Shown here: positions 1 to 7,847 of the stretch, piece after piece | How positions within the stretch are numbered: the first letter of the stretch is position 1 | How the letters are laid out: each line of letters starts with the position of its first letter | NCBI GenBank assembly: GCA_937927975.1 | Contig: CALEZT010000288.1 | Location: 1-39,658 of the forward strand | Source: an uncultured Phycisphaerales bacterium | GTDB taxonomy: Bacteria; Planctomycetota; Phycisphaerae; Sedimentisphaerales; Anaerobacaceae | Length of the DNA stretch: 39,658 nucleotides | Direction of reading: 5' to 3' | The notes under the pieces: generated by a model | Told to the model about the DNA's origin: nothing | Database searches by the model: none | Seen by the model: the letters and a program-made list of their open reading frames with translations, nothing else | Position numbers and translations under genes: made by a program

Positions 1-50
1 TGGCTCCTACGGATGGTTATCGGCCAAAGACACTGTTTTGAGATAGTTTC

Positions 51-551
51 TTAGTTCATTGCCGAGTCGCTTCCGGCCAGGACGCGGTCGATGTCCAGCA
101 GGATCTTGACCTTGTCGCCGATCTTGCCCATGCCCAGGATGAAGTTCGTGTCCACCGACGCGCCGAACTGCGGCGCCTCCTCGATGTCCTGGCCCGCGAT
201 GTCCAGGACCTCCTGGACGCGATCGACGACGATGCCGGTGTTGAACTTGCGGCTGTTCTGGGTGATCTCGACCACGATGATGCAGGTTTCGTCGGTGACG
301 TCGGTGGTGGCCATGCCGAACTTGGCCCGCAGATCGACGACCGGAATGACCTGGCCTCGGAGGTTGATCACGCCCTTGACGTGGTGGGGGGTCTGAGGCA
401 CTGCGGTGACATCGATGTACCCGATGATCTCGCGGACCTTGAGGATCTCCAGGCCGTATTCCTCCGCGCCGAGAGCGAAGGTCAGGTACTTGCCCTCCTT
501 GTCGTTTGCTGCCGTGGTCTGTCCGTGGACTTGTGTCGCTGTGTATGCCAT
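51..551 (-). CDS. cheW: CheW-like chemotaxis coupling protein
   Basis: The product (166 aa) is a single CheW domain, the SH3-like adaptor that couples methyl-accepting receptors to the kinase CheA at the inner membrane. Family signs are the opening strand KYLTFALGAEEYGLEI, the segment PHHVKGVINLRGQVIPVVDLR and the later INTGIVVD-type strand VDRVQEVLDI. The start used is the ATG at 551, because AAGGAG lies 6 nt upstream of it; an in-frame TTG at 569 would add six residues but has no ribosome site. The gene reads leftwards, away from rex, so the next genes of its operon would lie beyond the left edge of the window. Nothing in the sequence tells which receptor array it serves. Confidence 0.95.
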   Translation of the reverse strand: MAYTATQVHGQTTAANDKEGKYLTFALGAEEYGLEILKVREIIGYIDVTAVPQTPHHVKGVINLRGQVIPVVDLRAKFGMATTDVTDETCIIVVEITQNSRKFNTGIVVDRVQEVLDIAGQDIEEAPQFGASVDTNFILGMGKIGDKVKILLDIDRVLAGSDSAMN

Positions 552-716
552 GCCGCTCTCCTTCCTCAAGAAGCAAGTCCGCTGAAGCTCCCTGGTGCTG
601 ATTCGCTGAGGGAGAGTTCGGCCCTTCTTCAGCTTTTCTCCAGGCAGGCTTTGCCTAAATGAGGCATATTTTCTCCTATCCTAATGTTACTTAGTCTTAT
701 CTTAATGGGTTTTGGT

Positions 717-744
717 ATTATATCTGTGTCTGAAGACACAACAA
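717..744 (-). promoter_or_regulatory. Putative cheW promoter with a palindrome in its spacer
   Basis: On the minus strand a TATAAT (722-717) lies 16 nt from TTGTTG (744-739). The spacer is filled by a perfect 7-bp inverted repeat, TGTGTCT-GA-AGACACA (725-740), placed where a repressor would block polymerase. The surrounding 660-780 is the most AT-rich part of the intergenic region. The -35 match is poor, so this is a candidate. It would give a leader of about 160 nt. Confidence 0.4.
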
Positions 745-787
745 TGAATGTCAAAAAAACGTGTTTGGGGGAGATAGGTAGTGTGTC

Positions 788-807
788 ATTGTGCCTTCGG
801 GCACAAT
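788..807. promoter_or_regulatory. Perfect 8-bp inverted repeat, candidate Rex operator
   Basis: ATTGTGCC and GGCACAAT flank a TTCG centre. The outer bases give TTGTG-N8-CACAA, the same half-sites and spacing as the Rex consensus TTGTGAA-N4-TTCACAA, and rex is the next gene. As RNA it would be an 8-bp stem capped by a C(UUCG)G tetraloop, but no T-tract follows on either strand, so a terminator is less likely. It lies about 195 bp upstream of the predicted rex -35, which weakens an autoregulation reading. The rest of 570-1113 holds no convincing gene. Confidence 0.45.
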
Positions 808-1001
808 ATTGATGATGTTCTGGTCTTGCCTCAGCATAGGATCAGCGTGGACCTTGGCGACGGACCTCTCTCGTTGCCTTTCTGGGATCGCGATGAGTGT
901 CCATCTGCTGGCAAGGACATCCGTCTTGACATGGAATGTCGATCTTCATTTTGGCTATCCAGATCCAAAACTCAGATGTGAAAAAAGGTGCAACATTTTA
1001 C

Positions 1002-1030
1002 TTGACCTACATGTATATATGTTCGATAAT
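1002..1030 (+). promoter_or_regulatory. Sigma-70-type promoter of the rex-hyd gene train
   Basis: TTGACC (1002-1007) and GATAAT (1025-1030) are separated by exactly 17 nt. This is the best promoter match upstream of rex, giving a leader of roughly 75 nt to the ATG at 1114. The spacer carries a partial dyad (ACAT...ATGT). Confidence 0.65.
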
Positions 1031-1113
1031 GGTGCGACAAAGAGCTGGAAGGCATTTCAGGGGGGGCACCCCAATAAGTCTCGTGTAAGCTCGAATGCGG
1101 ATGAAGGCAAGGC

Positions 1114-1746
1114 ATGCAGGTGATGGCCAATCGAAGTTGTATTATACGGTTATCGCGGTACAAAAACGCGTTGAATCGGCTCAAGACGCTGAACTTCGTC
1201 AGGGTCTTTTCCGATAATCTGGCGGATGCAGCCGGCGTTACCGCAGCCCAGGTCCGCAAGGATTTCTCCCAATTCGGGATCACGGGCAACCGCCGGGGGG
1301 GGTACAAGGTCGACGAACTGGCCGACCAGCTCAACAAGATCCTGGGAAAAGAGCAACTCCAGGAATTCGTCCTGATCGGCGTCGGCAACATGGGACGGGC
1401 CCTGTTGCACTACCCGGGCTTCGAACGAAGCGGCATCAGCATCGCCGCGGGTTTCGAAATCGACCCGGCGAAATACAGCCCGGACGGCAAGCCCCCTGTG
1501 CTGCCGCTGGAGAATCTGGCGGATTTCGTCAAGGGCCGCAGCATCACGCTGGCGATCATCGCGGTTCCGGATTACGCTGCCCAGCAGGTGCTGGGTCTGG
1601 TGCTGGCGGCCGGGATCAAGGGGGTTCTGAACTTCGCGCCGATTTGCCTGAAAGCCCCGAGCGGATCGATTGTGAGCAACATCAATCTTGAGACAGAGCT
1701 TGAAAACCTGATCTATTTCGTCAATGCCCACGAAAACGGGAACTAA
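1114..1746 (+). CDS. rex: Redox-sensing transcriptional repressor Rex
   Basis: Rex (210 aa) binds DNA when the NADH/NAD+ ratio is low and lets go when NADH rises, typically derepressing fermentation and hydrogenase genes. The N-terminal winged helix (about residues 1-85) shows the family hallmark QVRKDFSQFG followed by GNRRGGYKVDEL; the Rossmann domain has the NADH loop GVGNMG near residue 88. The C-terminal helix LENLIYFVNAH is the domain-swapped dimer helix. Start choice is between ATG 1114 and ATG 1123; 1114 has GAAGG about 9 nt upstream, whereas AGGTG abuts 1123. The stop overlaps the next gene by 23 nt, suggesting translational coupling with the kinase. Its place at the head of a hydrogenase cluster fits NADH-responsive control of HydABC. 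Confidence 0.96.
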   Translation: MQVMANRSCIIRLSRYKNALNRLKTLNFVRVFSDNLADAAGVTAAQVRKDFSQFGITGNRRGGYKVDELADQLNKILGKEQLQEFVLIGVGNMGRALLHYPGFERSGISIAAGFEIDPAKYSPDGKPPVLPLENLADFVKGRSITLAIIAVPDYAAQQVLGLVLAAGIKGVLNFAPICLKAPSGSIVSNINLETELENLIYFVNAHENGN

Positions 1747-3610
1747 CCGAATACTGCCGCCGGTCTCCGTGAAGACGAGGATCCTGCTCTCGTTCCTCAT
1801 GGTGATCCTGTTGTTGTCGATCTCGATCGCCCTCCTGGGGTATTGGGTGGTCCAGAAAGACATCATCGAGCGGACGGATCGAAAGGTCATTCGCGACCTG
1901 GCGACGGCGCGGACGGTCTACACCGCCGAGATCGAGCGCATCGGCCAGGCGTTGAGGCTCGTTTCGCCCAACGGCAACCTCGAGTCTCTGAAAGACAAGC
2001 TCAATGTGCACTACCTGCGGTACGTAACCGCACGCGATCTGGCCTCGCTTCGAAGCGAGATTGCCCTGGCGGCCGTCGAAAAGGAAAAGCCGGTCGGAGG
2101 CACCCGAATCATCTCGGCCGAGGAACTCGCTTCGATGAGCGATTTTCCAGGTAAACCGCCTATCGAGGTCCGATCGACCCCCCGGGCCCGACCCAGCGAC
2201 AGGACGAACCTCGATCTGGTCATGGCCAAGGAGTACGCGGTCCCGATTCTCGATGAAGAGGGTGCGGTCAAGGGTGTCCTGTATGGCGGGCGGGCCATCA
2301 ATCGCGACGACACCTTCGTGGACCACGTTCGAGAGATGGTGTTCGGACGCGACGTGTACAAAGACAAGCCGGTCGGAACGGTGACGATCTTCCTCGACGA
2401 CGTTCGAATCGCCACCAATGTCCAGGACAAGGATGGCCGCCGGGCCATCGGGACCCGCGTCTCCGAAGAGGTCTACCGGGCGGTCGTCGAGCAGGGCCGG
2501 ACCTGGCACGAGCGAGCTTTTGTTGTAACCGATTACTATAAAAGCGCTTACGAGCCGATTCGGGATATCGAAAGTGAGATCATCGGCATCCTGTACGTGG
2601 GCACTCTGGAACAACCGTTCGTCGATATGGCCCGCGAAGTCATGCAACTGTTCCTGCTGTCGGTCGTCGTGGTCTCTGCGATCGCGGTGGTTTTTTCCGT
2701 GGTTCTGGCCGGCGCGATCTCTCGGCCTCTGACCGAGGTCGTCCGCGCCAGCGAGTGCCTGGCCTCCGGCGACTGGGGCTACCAGATCGATCCGAACACG
2801 TCGATCAAGGAGATCAACAGCATGGCGGAGGCCTTCAACGCCATGTCGATGGGCTTGCAGGAGCGGGAGGCGAGCCTGCGGATCTCCAACGAGAAGCTGG
2901 CGACCACGAACAAGAGCTACATCGACCTGATCGGGTTCGTCGCCCACGAGCTCAAGGGAATCCTGGCCTCGGCGGTGATGAACGCCTACGCGGTTCGCGA
3001 CGGGTATCTGGGTCTGGTCAACTTCAAGCAGCGGAAGGCCTTGGATTCGGTTACGAGGAACCTCGATTACCTGGACGCCACGGTCAAGAAGTTCCTGAGC
3101 CTGGGCCGGGTCGAGCGGGGCGAACTGCCCGTCCACAAGACGAGCCTCAACCTCAAGAAGGACGTCTTCGACACCTCGATCAACTCGCTGTCGGCGATGG
3201 CGGTGAAGAAAGGCCTCAAGATCGCCAACGAGATCGGTCCGGAGCTGGTGGTGAACGCCGACGCGGACCTGATGCAGATCGTGGCCAACAACCTCGTCAG
3301 CAACGCGATCAAGTACAGCCCGGACGCCGGCAAGATCAGGATCAGCGCCCGGCAGATCGACGGAATGGTCGAGGTGGACGTGTATAACGATTCAACGCCC
3401 ATGAGCGAAGAGCAAAGGGCGAAGTTGTTCCAGAAGTTCACGCGGCTCGACAACCCCGAGACCAAGAAGGTCAAGGGCACCGGGCTGGGTCTGTACATCA
3501 CCAAGCAGATCGTCGAGAAGCACGGCGGAACGATCGCCGTCGAGCCGCGGGAACACGGGAACTCGTTCGTATTTCAGATCGAAACCGGAGTCCCGAAAAA
3601 TGGAGATTAG
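1724..3610 (+). CDS. Membrane sensor histidine kinase (Cache-HAMP-HisKA-HATPase)
   Basis: A 628-aa sensor kinase. TM1 is around residues 18-40, an extracytoplasmic single-Cache-type sensor follows (note YKSAYEPIRD...IIGILYVG before the membrane), TM2 is about 308-331, then HAMP, a HisKA H-box FVAHELKG with His408, and a HATPase_c domain with N-box NNLVSNAIKYSP and G2 box KGTGLGLYI. The G1 box (usually DxGxG) reads VYNDSTP, so it is degenerate. The start lies inside rex (23-nt overlap) with no clear ribosome site, implying coupled translation. The last eight or so codons and the stop lie inside the left arm of a 29-bp inverted repeat. It probably pairs with the lone receiver protein at 11101, which closes the same gene train; the ligand is unknown. 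Co-location with rex and hyd genes suggests a fermentation or redox signal. Confidence 0.9.
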   Translation: MPTKTGTNRILPPVSVKTRILLSFLMVILLLSISIALLGYWVVQKDIIERTDRKVIRDLATARTVYTAEIERIGQALRLVSPNGNLESLKDKLNVHYLRYVTARDLASLRSEIALAAVEKEKPVGGTRIISAEELASMSDFPGKPPIEVRSTPRARPSDRTNLDLVMAKEYAVPILDEEGAVKGVLYGGRAINRDDTFVDHVREMVFGRDVYKDKPVGTVTIFLDDVRIATNVQDKDGRRAIGTRVSEEVYRAVVEQGRTWHERAFVVTDYYKSAYEPIRDIESEIIGILYVGTLEQPFVDMAREVMQLFLLSVVVVSAIAVVFSVVLAGAISRPLTEVVRASECLASGDWGYQIDPNTSIKEINSMAEAFNAMSMGLQEREASLRISNEKLATTNKSYIDLIGFVAHELKGILASAVMNAYAVRDGYLGLVNFKQRKALDSVTRNLDYLDATVKKFLSLGRVERGELPVHKTSLNLKKDVFDTSINSLSAMAVKKGLKIANEIGPELVVNADADLMQIVANNLVSNAIKYSPDAGKIRISARQIDGMVEVDVYNDSTPMSEEQRAKLFQKFTRLDNPETKKVKGTGLGLYITKQIVEKHGGTIAVEPREHGNSFVFQIETGVPKNGD

Positions 3611-3761
3611 GTCTACTTTGGGAAGAAGAAATTTCGTTCCTCGATTTCTTCTTCCCAAACCGCAAGTTTGGACAAGAGCAGCGTGAGGTGATTCTTCAAG
3701 GAAATCGAGGAATGAGATTTCCTTGAAGAATATAGACCTAATCTCCATTTTTCGGGACTCC
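3587..3761. repeat. Nested cruciform element: 29-bp inverted repeat enclosing two 16-bp hairpins
   Basis: Arms 3587-3615 and 3733-3761 are perfect reverse complements over 29 bp. Inside lie hairpin 1 (3617-3632 with 3644-3659, 16/16, 11-nt loop) and hairpin 2 (3691-3706 with 3716-3731, 16/16, 9-nt loop). The tops of the hairpins share the core GAAATCGAGGAA in opposite orientation (3637-3648 complement, 3701-3712), so the two can also pair with each other. A further 6-bp stem, CCAAAC/GTTTGG (3655-3671), competes with hairpin 1. The left arm includes the kinase stop codon. No T-tract follows, so it is more a processing, attenuation or mobile palindromic element than a classical terminator. Confidence 0.9.
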
Positions 3762-3792
3762 TTTATGGATAGATAGAAAGGAACTAAAGAAG

Positions 3793-4149
3793 ATGCCGAC
3801 CCCATTGGAACTGATCAAGAAGAAACGGGCCGAGGCCGTCAGCCGAATCATCGGCAAGGGCTATCTCTCGACGAAGAGGGTTTACGTGGGCATGGCCACC
3901 TGCGAGATCGCCGCCGGCTCGAAAGACGTGATGGAGGTGTTCCAGAAGGCCGTCAGTCGCGGCCTGACGGACGTCTACCTCAGCCAGAAAGGTTGCGCCG
4001 GCCGCTGCAACCTGGAGCCGACCGTCGAGGTGATCGAGGCGGGCAAGAGCCCCGTCAAGTACGGCAAGGTGGACAAGGACCGCGCCATGCAGATCATCGA
4101 GCGGCACATCAAGAACGGCGAAGTCATCAAAGAGTGGGTTATCGACTGA
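3793..4149 (+). CDS. [2Fe-2S] thioredoxin-like ferredoxin of the hydrogenase cluster
   Basis: A 118-aa soluble protein of the NuoE/HydB-N-terminal thioredoxin-like ferredoxin fold, found beside hydB in many trimeric [FeFe] hydrogenase operons. Candidate ligands are Cys37 (in VGMATCEIAAGS), Cys68 and Cys72 (KGCAGRC). The usual first Cys, five residues before Cys37, is Val32, so only three cysteines are visible; as far as I recall this three-Cys VGMxTC form is common in this subfamily, but I could not compare. AAGGA lies about 10 nt before the ATG. It is likely an electron carrier or accessory subunit for HydB. It follows the palindromic element and precedes a second repeat-rich gap before hydB. 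Confidence 0.85.
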   Translation: MPTPLELIKKKRAEAVSRIIGKGYLSTKRVYVGMATCEIAAGSKDVMEVFQKAVSRGLTDVYLSQKGCAGRCNLEPTVEVIEAGKSPVKYGKVDKDRAMQIIERHIKNGEVIKEWVID

Positions 4150-4231
4150 GAAGTGGGAAGCCAGTTTGAAGTGTGAAGTTGGAAGTGTGAAGTGCTCTTG
4201 AAACTTCAAACTTGAAACTTCAAACTTCCCC
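4150..4231. repeat. Low-complexity AAGTTTGAAGTGTGAAGT-type inverted repeat
   Basis: The gap before hydB is made of repeats of AAGTTTGAAGT/AAGTGTGAAGT on the left (4150-4195) and their near reverse complement ACTTCAAACTTGAAACTTC on the right (4200-4228), so the RNA would fold into a long imperfect hairpin. The same sequence family forms the palindrome at 17847-17941. It is intergenic and sits inside an operon, immediately upstream of the hydB ribosome site GGAAAGGA. Confidence 0.75.
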
Positions 4232-4249
4232 TGGAAAGGAATAGGCACA

Positions 4250-6043
4250 GTGACTGCGACAGCATATCGAATCATCATCTGCGACGGGACCGCCTGCATC
4301 AACAAGGGGTCGCGCAAGCTCACCGCGATCCTGCGGGAGCAGTTGGACAAGCACGGGCTGGCCGACCGAACGACCATCGGCCTGTCCGGCTGCCTGGGCA
4401 TGTGCGACAAGGGCCCGATCATGGTCGTCAATCCCGGCTACACCATCTACGGGCGCCTGACCGAGGCCGACATCCCTGAGATCGTCGAGGAGCACCTGGT
4501 CCACAACCGCCCGGTGGCCCGCCTGGCGATCCAGGAAGACCACCTGTACAACCGGTTCTTCCGCGTTTTCGGCGACGCCAAATTCTTCGGCAAACAGATG
4601 CGAGTGACGCTCCGCAACTGCGGCATCATCGACCCGGAGAACATCGACGACTACCTGTCGCTCCGCGGGTACGAAGCCCTGGCCAAGGCGATCTGCGAGA
4701 TGACGCCGGACCAGGTCGTCGGCGAACTCGAGAAATCCGGCCTCCGCGGACGCGGCGGCGCGGGATTCCCCACCGGACGCAAGTGGCGCCTCACCGCCAA
4801 TGAGAAGGCCACGCCCAAGTACGTGATCTGCAACGCCGACGAGGGCGATCCCGGCGCCTTCATGGACCGAAGCGCCATCGAGGGCGATCCCCACACCGTC
4901 GTCGAGGGCATGGCCATCGGCGGCTACGCCATCGGCGCCGAGCACGGCGTCGTCTACATCCGCGCCGAGTACCCGCTGGCGATCAAGCGGATTCAGAAGG
5001 CCATCGAGGACGCGCGGGCCCACAACCTGCTGGGCAAGAACATCCTCGGCTCGAACTTCTCGTTCGACATCGAGATCCGCCTGGGCGCCGGGGCATTCGT
5101 CTGCGGCGAAGAGACCGCGCTGATCCATTCGATCGAAGGCGCTCGCGGCATGCCGCGACCGAGGCCTCCCTATCCGGCGGCGATGGGTCTCTTCAACAAG
5201 CCCACGCTCATCAACAACGTCGAGACCTGGGCCAACGTCCCGGTCGTCGTCCTCGACGGCGCCAACTGGTTCAAGACGGTCGGCACCGAGACCAGCAAGG
5301 GCACGAAGGTCTTCGCCCTGGCGGGCAAGGTCGTCAACACCGGCCTGATCGAGGTTCCCATGGGCACGACGCTTCGCGAGATCATCTACGACGTCGGCGG
5401 CGGCATCCCGTTCGGCAAGCGGTTCAAGGCCGTCCAGACCGGCGGTCCCTCCGGCGGCTGCCTTCCCGAGCAGTATCTCGACACGCCCATCGACTACGAG
5501 TCGCTGGCCAAGGCCGGCTCGATCATGGGCTCCGGCGGCATGATCGTCATCGACGAGGACTCCTGCATGGTCGACGTCGCGCGGTTCTTCCTGGAGTTCA
5601 CCCAGGACGAATCCTGCGGCAAGTGCACCCCGTGCCGCGAGGGCACCAAGCGCATGCTCGAGATCCTGGTCCGCATCACCGAGGGCAAGGGCAAGCCCGG
5701 CGACATCGAGAATCTCGAACGGCTCGGCGGCATGATCAAGAAGTCCGCTCTCTGCGGCCTGGGCCAGTCGGCGCCGAACCCGGTGCTCAGCACGATCAAG
5801 AACTTCCGCGAGGAGTACGAAGAGCACATCCACGACAAGAAGTGCCGGGCCAAGGCCTGCAAGTGCCTCGTCTCGTACGAGATCGTCGACAAGTGCATCG
5901 GGTGCGGCGCCTGCAAGCGGGTCTGCCCGGTCGGTGCGATCACCGGAAGTCCCAAGACCAAACACACGATCGATCAGGACAAATGCGTCCGTTGCGGCCT
6001 GTGCTTCAACACCTGCAAGTTCGAAGCCATCGCAAAGGTTTGA
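4250..6043 (+). CDS. hydB: [FeFe] hydrogenase subunit HydB (NuoF-like, NADH- and FMN-binding)
   Basis: The flavin subunit (597 aa) exchanges electrons between NAD(H), FMN and iron-sulfur clusters. In order: a thioredoxin-like [2Fe-2S] domain (Cys11, Cys16, Cys48, Cys52); the NuoF core with the NADH/FMN motifs GRGGAGFPTGRKW and CNADEGDPGAFMDR; an SLBB region; the NuoF [4Fe-4S] site ESCGKCTPCREG; and a C-terminal pair of ferredoxin motifs, CIGCGACKRVCP and CVRCGLCFNTC. This layout matches HydB of trimeric bifurcating hydrogenases. The start is GTG 4250, with GGAAAGGA about 10 nt upstream. hydA begins 9 nt after its stop, so the two are co-transcribed. Confidence 0.95.
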   Translation: MTATAYRIIICDGTACINKGSRKLTAILREQLDKHGLADRTTIGLSGCLGMCDKGPIMVVNPGYTIYGRLTEADIPEIVEEHLVHNRPVARLAIQEDHLYNRFFRVFGDAKFFGKQMRVTLRNCGIIDPENIDDYLSLRGYEALAKAICEMTPDQVVGELEKSGLRGRGGAGFPTGRKWRLTANEKATPKYVICNADEGDPGAFMDRSAIEGDPHTVVEGMAIGGYAIGAEHGVVYIRAEYPLAIKRIQKAIEDARAHNLLGKNILGSNFSFDIEIRLGAGAFVCGEETALIHSIEGARGMPRPRPPYPAAMGLFNKPTLINNVETWANVPVVVLDGANWFKTVGTETSKGTKVFALAGKVVNTGLIEVPMGTTLREIIYDVGGGIPFGKRFKAVQTGGPSGGCLPEQYLDTPIDYESLAKAGSIMGSGGMIVIDEDSCMVDVARFFLEFTQDESCGKCTPCREGTKRMLEILVRITEGKGKPGDIENLERLGGMIKKSALCGLGQSAPNPVLSTIKNFREEYEEHIHDKKCRAKACKCLVSYEIVDKCIGCGACKRVCPVGAITGSPKTKHTIDQDKCVRCGLCFNTCKFEAIAKV

Positions 6044-6052
6044 GGATAGAAC

Positions 6053-7834
6053 ATGAACGATACGAAGAAACTCACGATTACGATCAACGAGAAGGAACAC
6101 AAGGTCGATCCCGGCCAGACGATCATGCAAGCCGCCGACAAGTGCGGCTACCACATTCCGCGCCTGTGCTATCATCCGAAGCTCTCCATCGAGGGCGCGT
6201 GCCGCGTGTGCATCGTCGAGGTCGAAGGGATGCGGAACTTCGTCGCCTCGTGCTGCTACCCCGTGGCCGACGGCATGAAGATCCGCACGAACACGAAGGA
6301 AGTCCGCCAGGCCCGACGCGACATCGTCGAGCTGCTGCTGGACAACCATCCGATGGATTGCCACACCTGCGAGCGGGACAGCAACTGCGAGCTCCAGCGC
6401 CTGGCGTATTCCATGGGCATCCGTCATCGCCACTTCACCGGCGAGCGCAAGCACTATGAGAAAGACCTCTCCGGCGCCAGCGTCATCCGCGACCCGGACA
6501 AGTGCATTCTCTGCGGCCGCTGCGTGCGGATGTGTTCCGAGGTCCAGGGCGTCCACTGCCTGACGCAGGCCCACCGCGGGTTCAACACCGTGGTCATGCC
6601 TGCGTACAACATGCCGTTCGCAGAGAGCGTCTGCAGCGGCTGCGGCCAGTGCATCAACGTCTGCCCGACGGCCTCGTTCGTCGAGAAGAACCACACCCAG
6701 GAGCTGTTCGAGAAGCTCAACGACAAGAACATGGTCAAGGTCGCGCAGTTCGCGCCTTCGGTCCGGGCCGCCATCGGCGAAGCCTTCGGCCTGCCGGTCG
6801 GCCGGAACATGGAAGGCCAGCTCATCGCCTCGCTGCGAAGGCTCGGGTTCGACTACGTGTTCGACACGCAGTTCGCCGCCGACCTGACGATCATGGAAGA
6901 GGGCAGCGAGTTCCTCGAACGGCTCCAGGGCAACGGCCCGCTGCCGCTGATCACCTCCTGCTCCAGCGCCTGGATGAAGTACGTCGAGCAGTTCTATCCC
7001 GACCTGCTGGAGAACATCTCGACCGCCAAGTCGCCCATGTCCATGGCGTCGGCCATGATTAAGACGTACTGGGCCGAGAAGATGAAGATCGACCCGAAGA
7101 AGATCCTGAGCGTCGCGACGATGTGCTGCACGGCCAAGAAGTACGAGGCCGCCCGGCCCGAACTGGACGTCCACGGGATGCGGGCGACCGACATCGTCGT
7201 CACGACCCGCGAAATGGGCTGGATGATCAAGTCGGCCGGCATCGATTTCGTGAACATCAAGGAAGAGAAGCCGGACTCGCCGCTGGGCCTATCCTCCGGC
7301 GCCGGCGCCATCTTCGGCGTCACCGGCGGCGTCATGGAGGCCGCCGTCCGCACCGCGTACGAACTCTACACGGGCGAGACCCTCATCGACATCGAGTTGG
7401 CCGATATCCGCGGTTTCCAGGGCGTCAAGGAGGCCAAGGTCGTCATCGACGGCAAGGAGCTTCGCCTGGCGGTCGCGCACGGCCTGGGCAACGCCCACAA
7501 GGTCATGGAAATGGTCCGCAAGGATCGCAACCGGTTCCACTTCGTCGAGGTCATGGGCTGTCCCGGCGGCTGCATCGGCGGCGGCGGCCAGCCTTACGCC
7601 GGAGTCAACTCGATTCCGCTCGATGAAGAGGCGCTCAAGCAGAGGGCCCAGGCGCTCTACGACCTGGATCGGGGCAAGACGATCCGGCGCAGCCATGACA
7701 ACCCGGACATCCAGAGACTCTATCGCGAGTACCTGGGCCGGCCGCTCAGCGAGAAATCGCACGAGCTGTTGCACACGCATTACAAGGCGAAGCTGCCGCG
7801 AGGCATCGTCTCGCCTGAGTTGAAGATCGTCTAA
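6053..7834 (+). CDS. hydA: [FeFe] hydrogenase catalytic subunit HydA, with non-canonical H-cluster motifs
   Basis: The H2-converting subunit (593 aa). The N-terminus is a plant-type [2Fe-2S] domain (CRVCIVEVEG), then a His/Cys-liganded cluster (HTCERDSNC), two [4Fe-4S] motifs (CILCGRCVRMC, CSGCGQCINVCP) and the H-cluster domain. Motif L3, EVMGCPGGCIGGGGQP, is canonical with Cys503 and Cys507. Motif L1 reads TSCSSAW (301-307) instead of TSCCPxW, so Ser304 stands where the second Cys, a cluster ligand in characterised enzymes, is expected. Motif L2 reads MCCTAKKYE (from 357) instead of MPCxxKKxE, adding Cys358 beside the expected ligand Cys359. The enzyme most resembles the NAD-linked multimeric group. 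It lies between hydB and hydG with tight spacing. Confidence 0.94.
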   Translation: MNDTKKLTITINEKEHKVDPGQTIMQAADKCGYHIPRLCYHPKLSIEGACRVCIVEVEGMRNFVASCCYPVADGMKIRTNTKEVRQARRDIVELLLDNHPMDCHTCERDSNCELQRLAYSMGIRHRHFTGERKHYEKDLSGASVIRDPDKCILCGRCVRMCSEVQGVHCLTQAHRGFNTVVMPAYNMPFAESVCSGCGQCINVCPTASFVEKNHTQELFEKLNDKNMVKVAQFAPSVRAAIGEAFGLPVGRNMEGQLIASLRRLGFDYVFDTQFAADLTIMEEGSEFLERLQGNGPLPLITSCSSAWMKYVEQFYPDLLENISTAKSPMSMASAMIKTYWAEKMKIDPKKILSVATMCCTAKKYEAARPELDVHGMRATDIVVTTREMGWMIKSAGIDFVNIKEEKPDSPLGLSSGAGAIFGVTGGVMEAAVRTAYELYTGETLIDIELADIRGFQGVKEAKVVIDGKELRLAVAHGLGNAHKVMEMVRKDRNRFHFVEVMGCPGGCIGGGGQPYAGVNSIPLDEEALKQRAQALYDLDRGKTIRRSHDNPDIQRLYREYLGRPLSEKSHELLHTHYKAKLPRGIVSPELKIV

Positions 7835-7847
7835 GGGGGTGGTTTTC

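Noticed and set aside
791..1123. A 110-aa frame upstream of rex
   Set aside because: It begins inside the 788-807 hairpin, has no ribosome site, runs through the rex promoter, and its translation resembles no family.
3793..4149. Loss of one Cys ligand in the ferredoxin-like protein as a novelty
   Set aside because: The VGMxTC form with three cysteines is, as I recall, common in this hydrogenase-linked subfamily, so it was not listed as a finding.
4150..4231. A possible CRISPR array in the AAGTTTGAAGT repeats
   Set aside because: Units are short, degenerate, adjacent without uniform spacers and arranged as an inverted repeat; no cas gene is nearby.
4220..7174. A 984-aa antisense frame over hydB and hydA
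   Set aside because: The sense strand encodes fully recognisable HydB and HydA; the antisense product has no motif and is a composition shadow.
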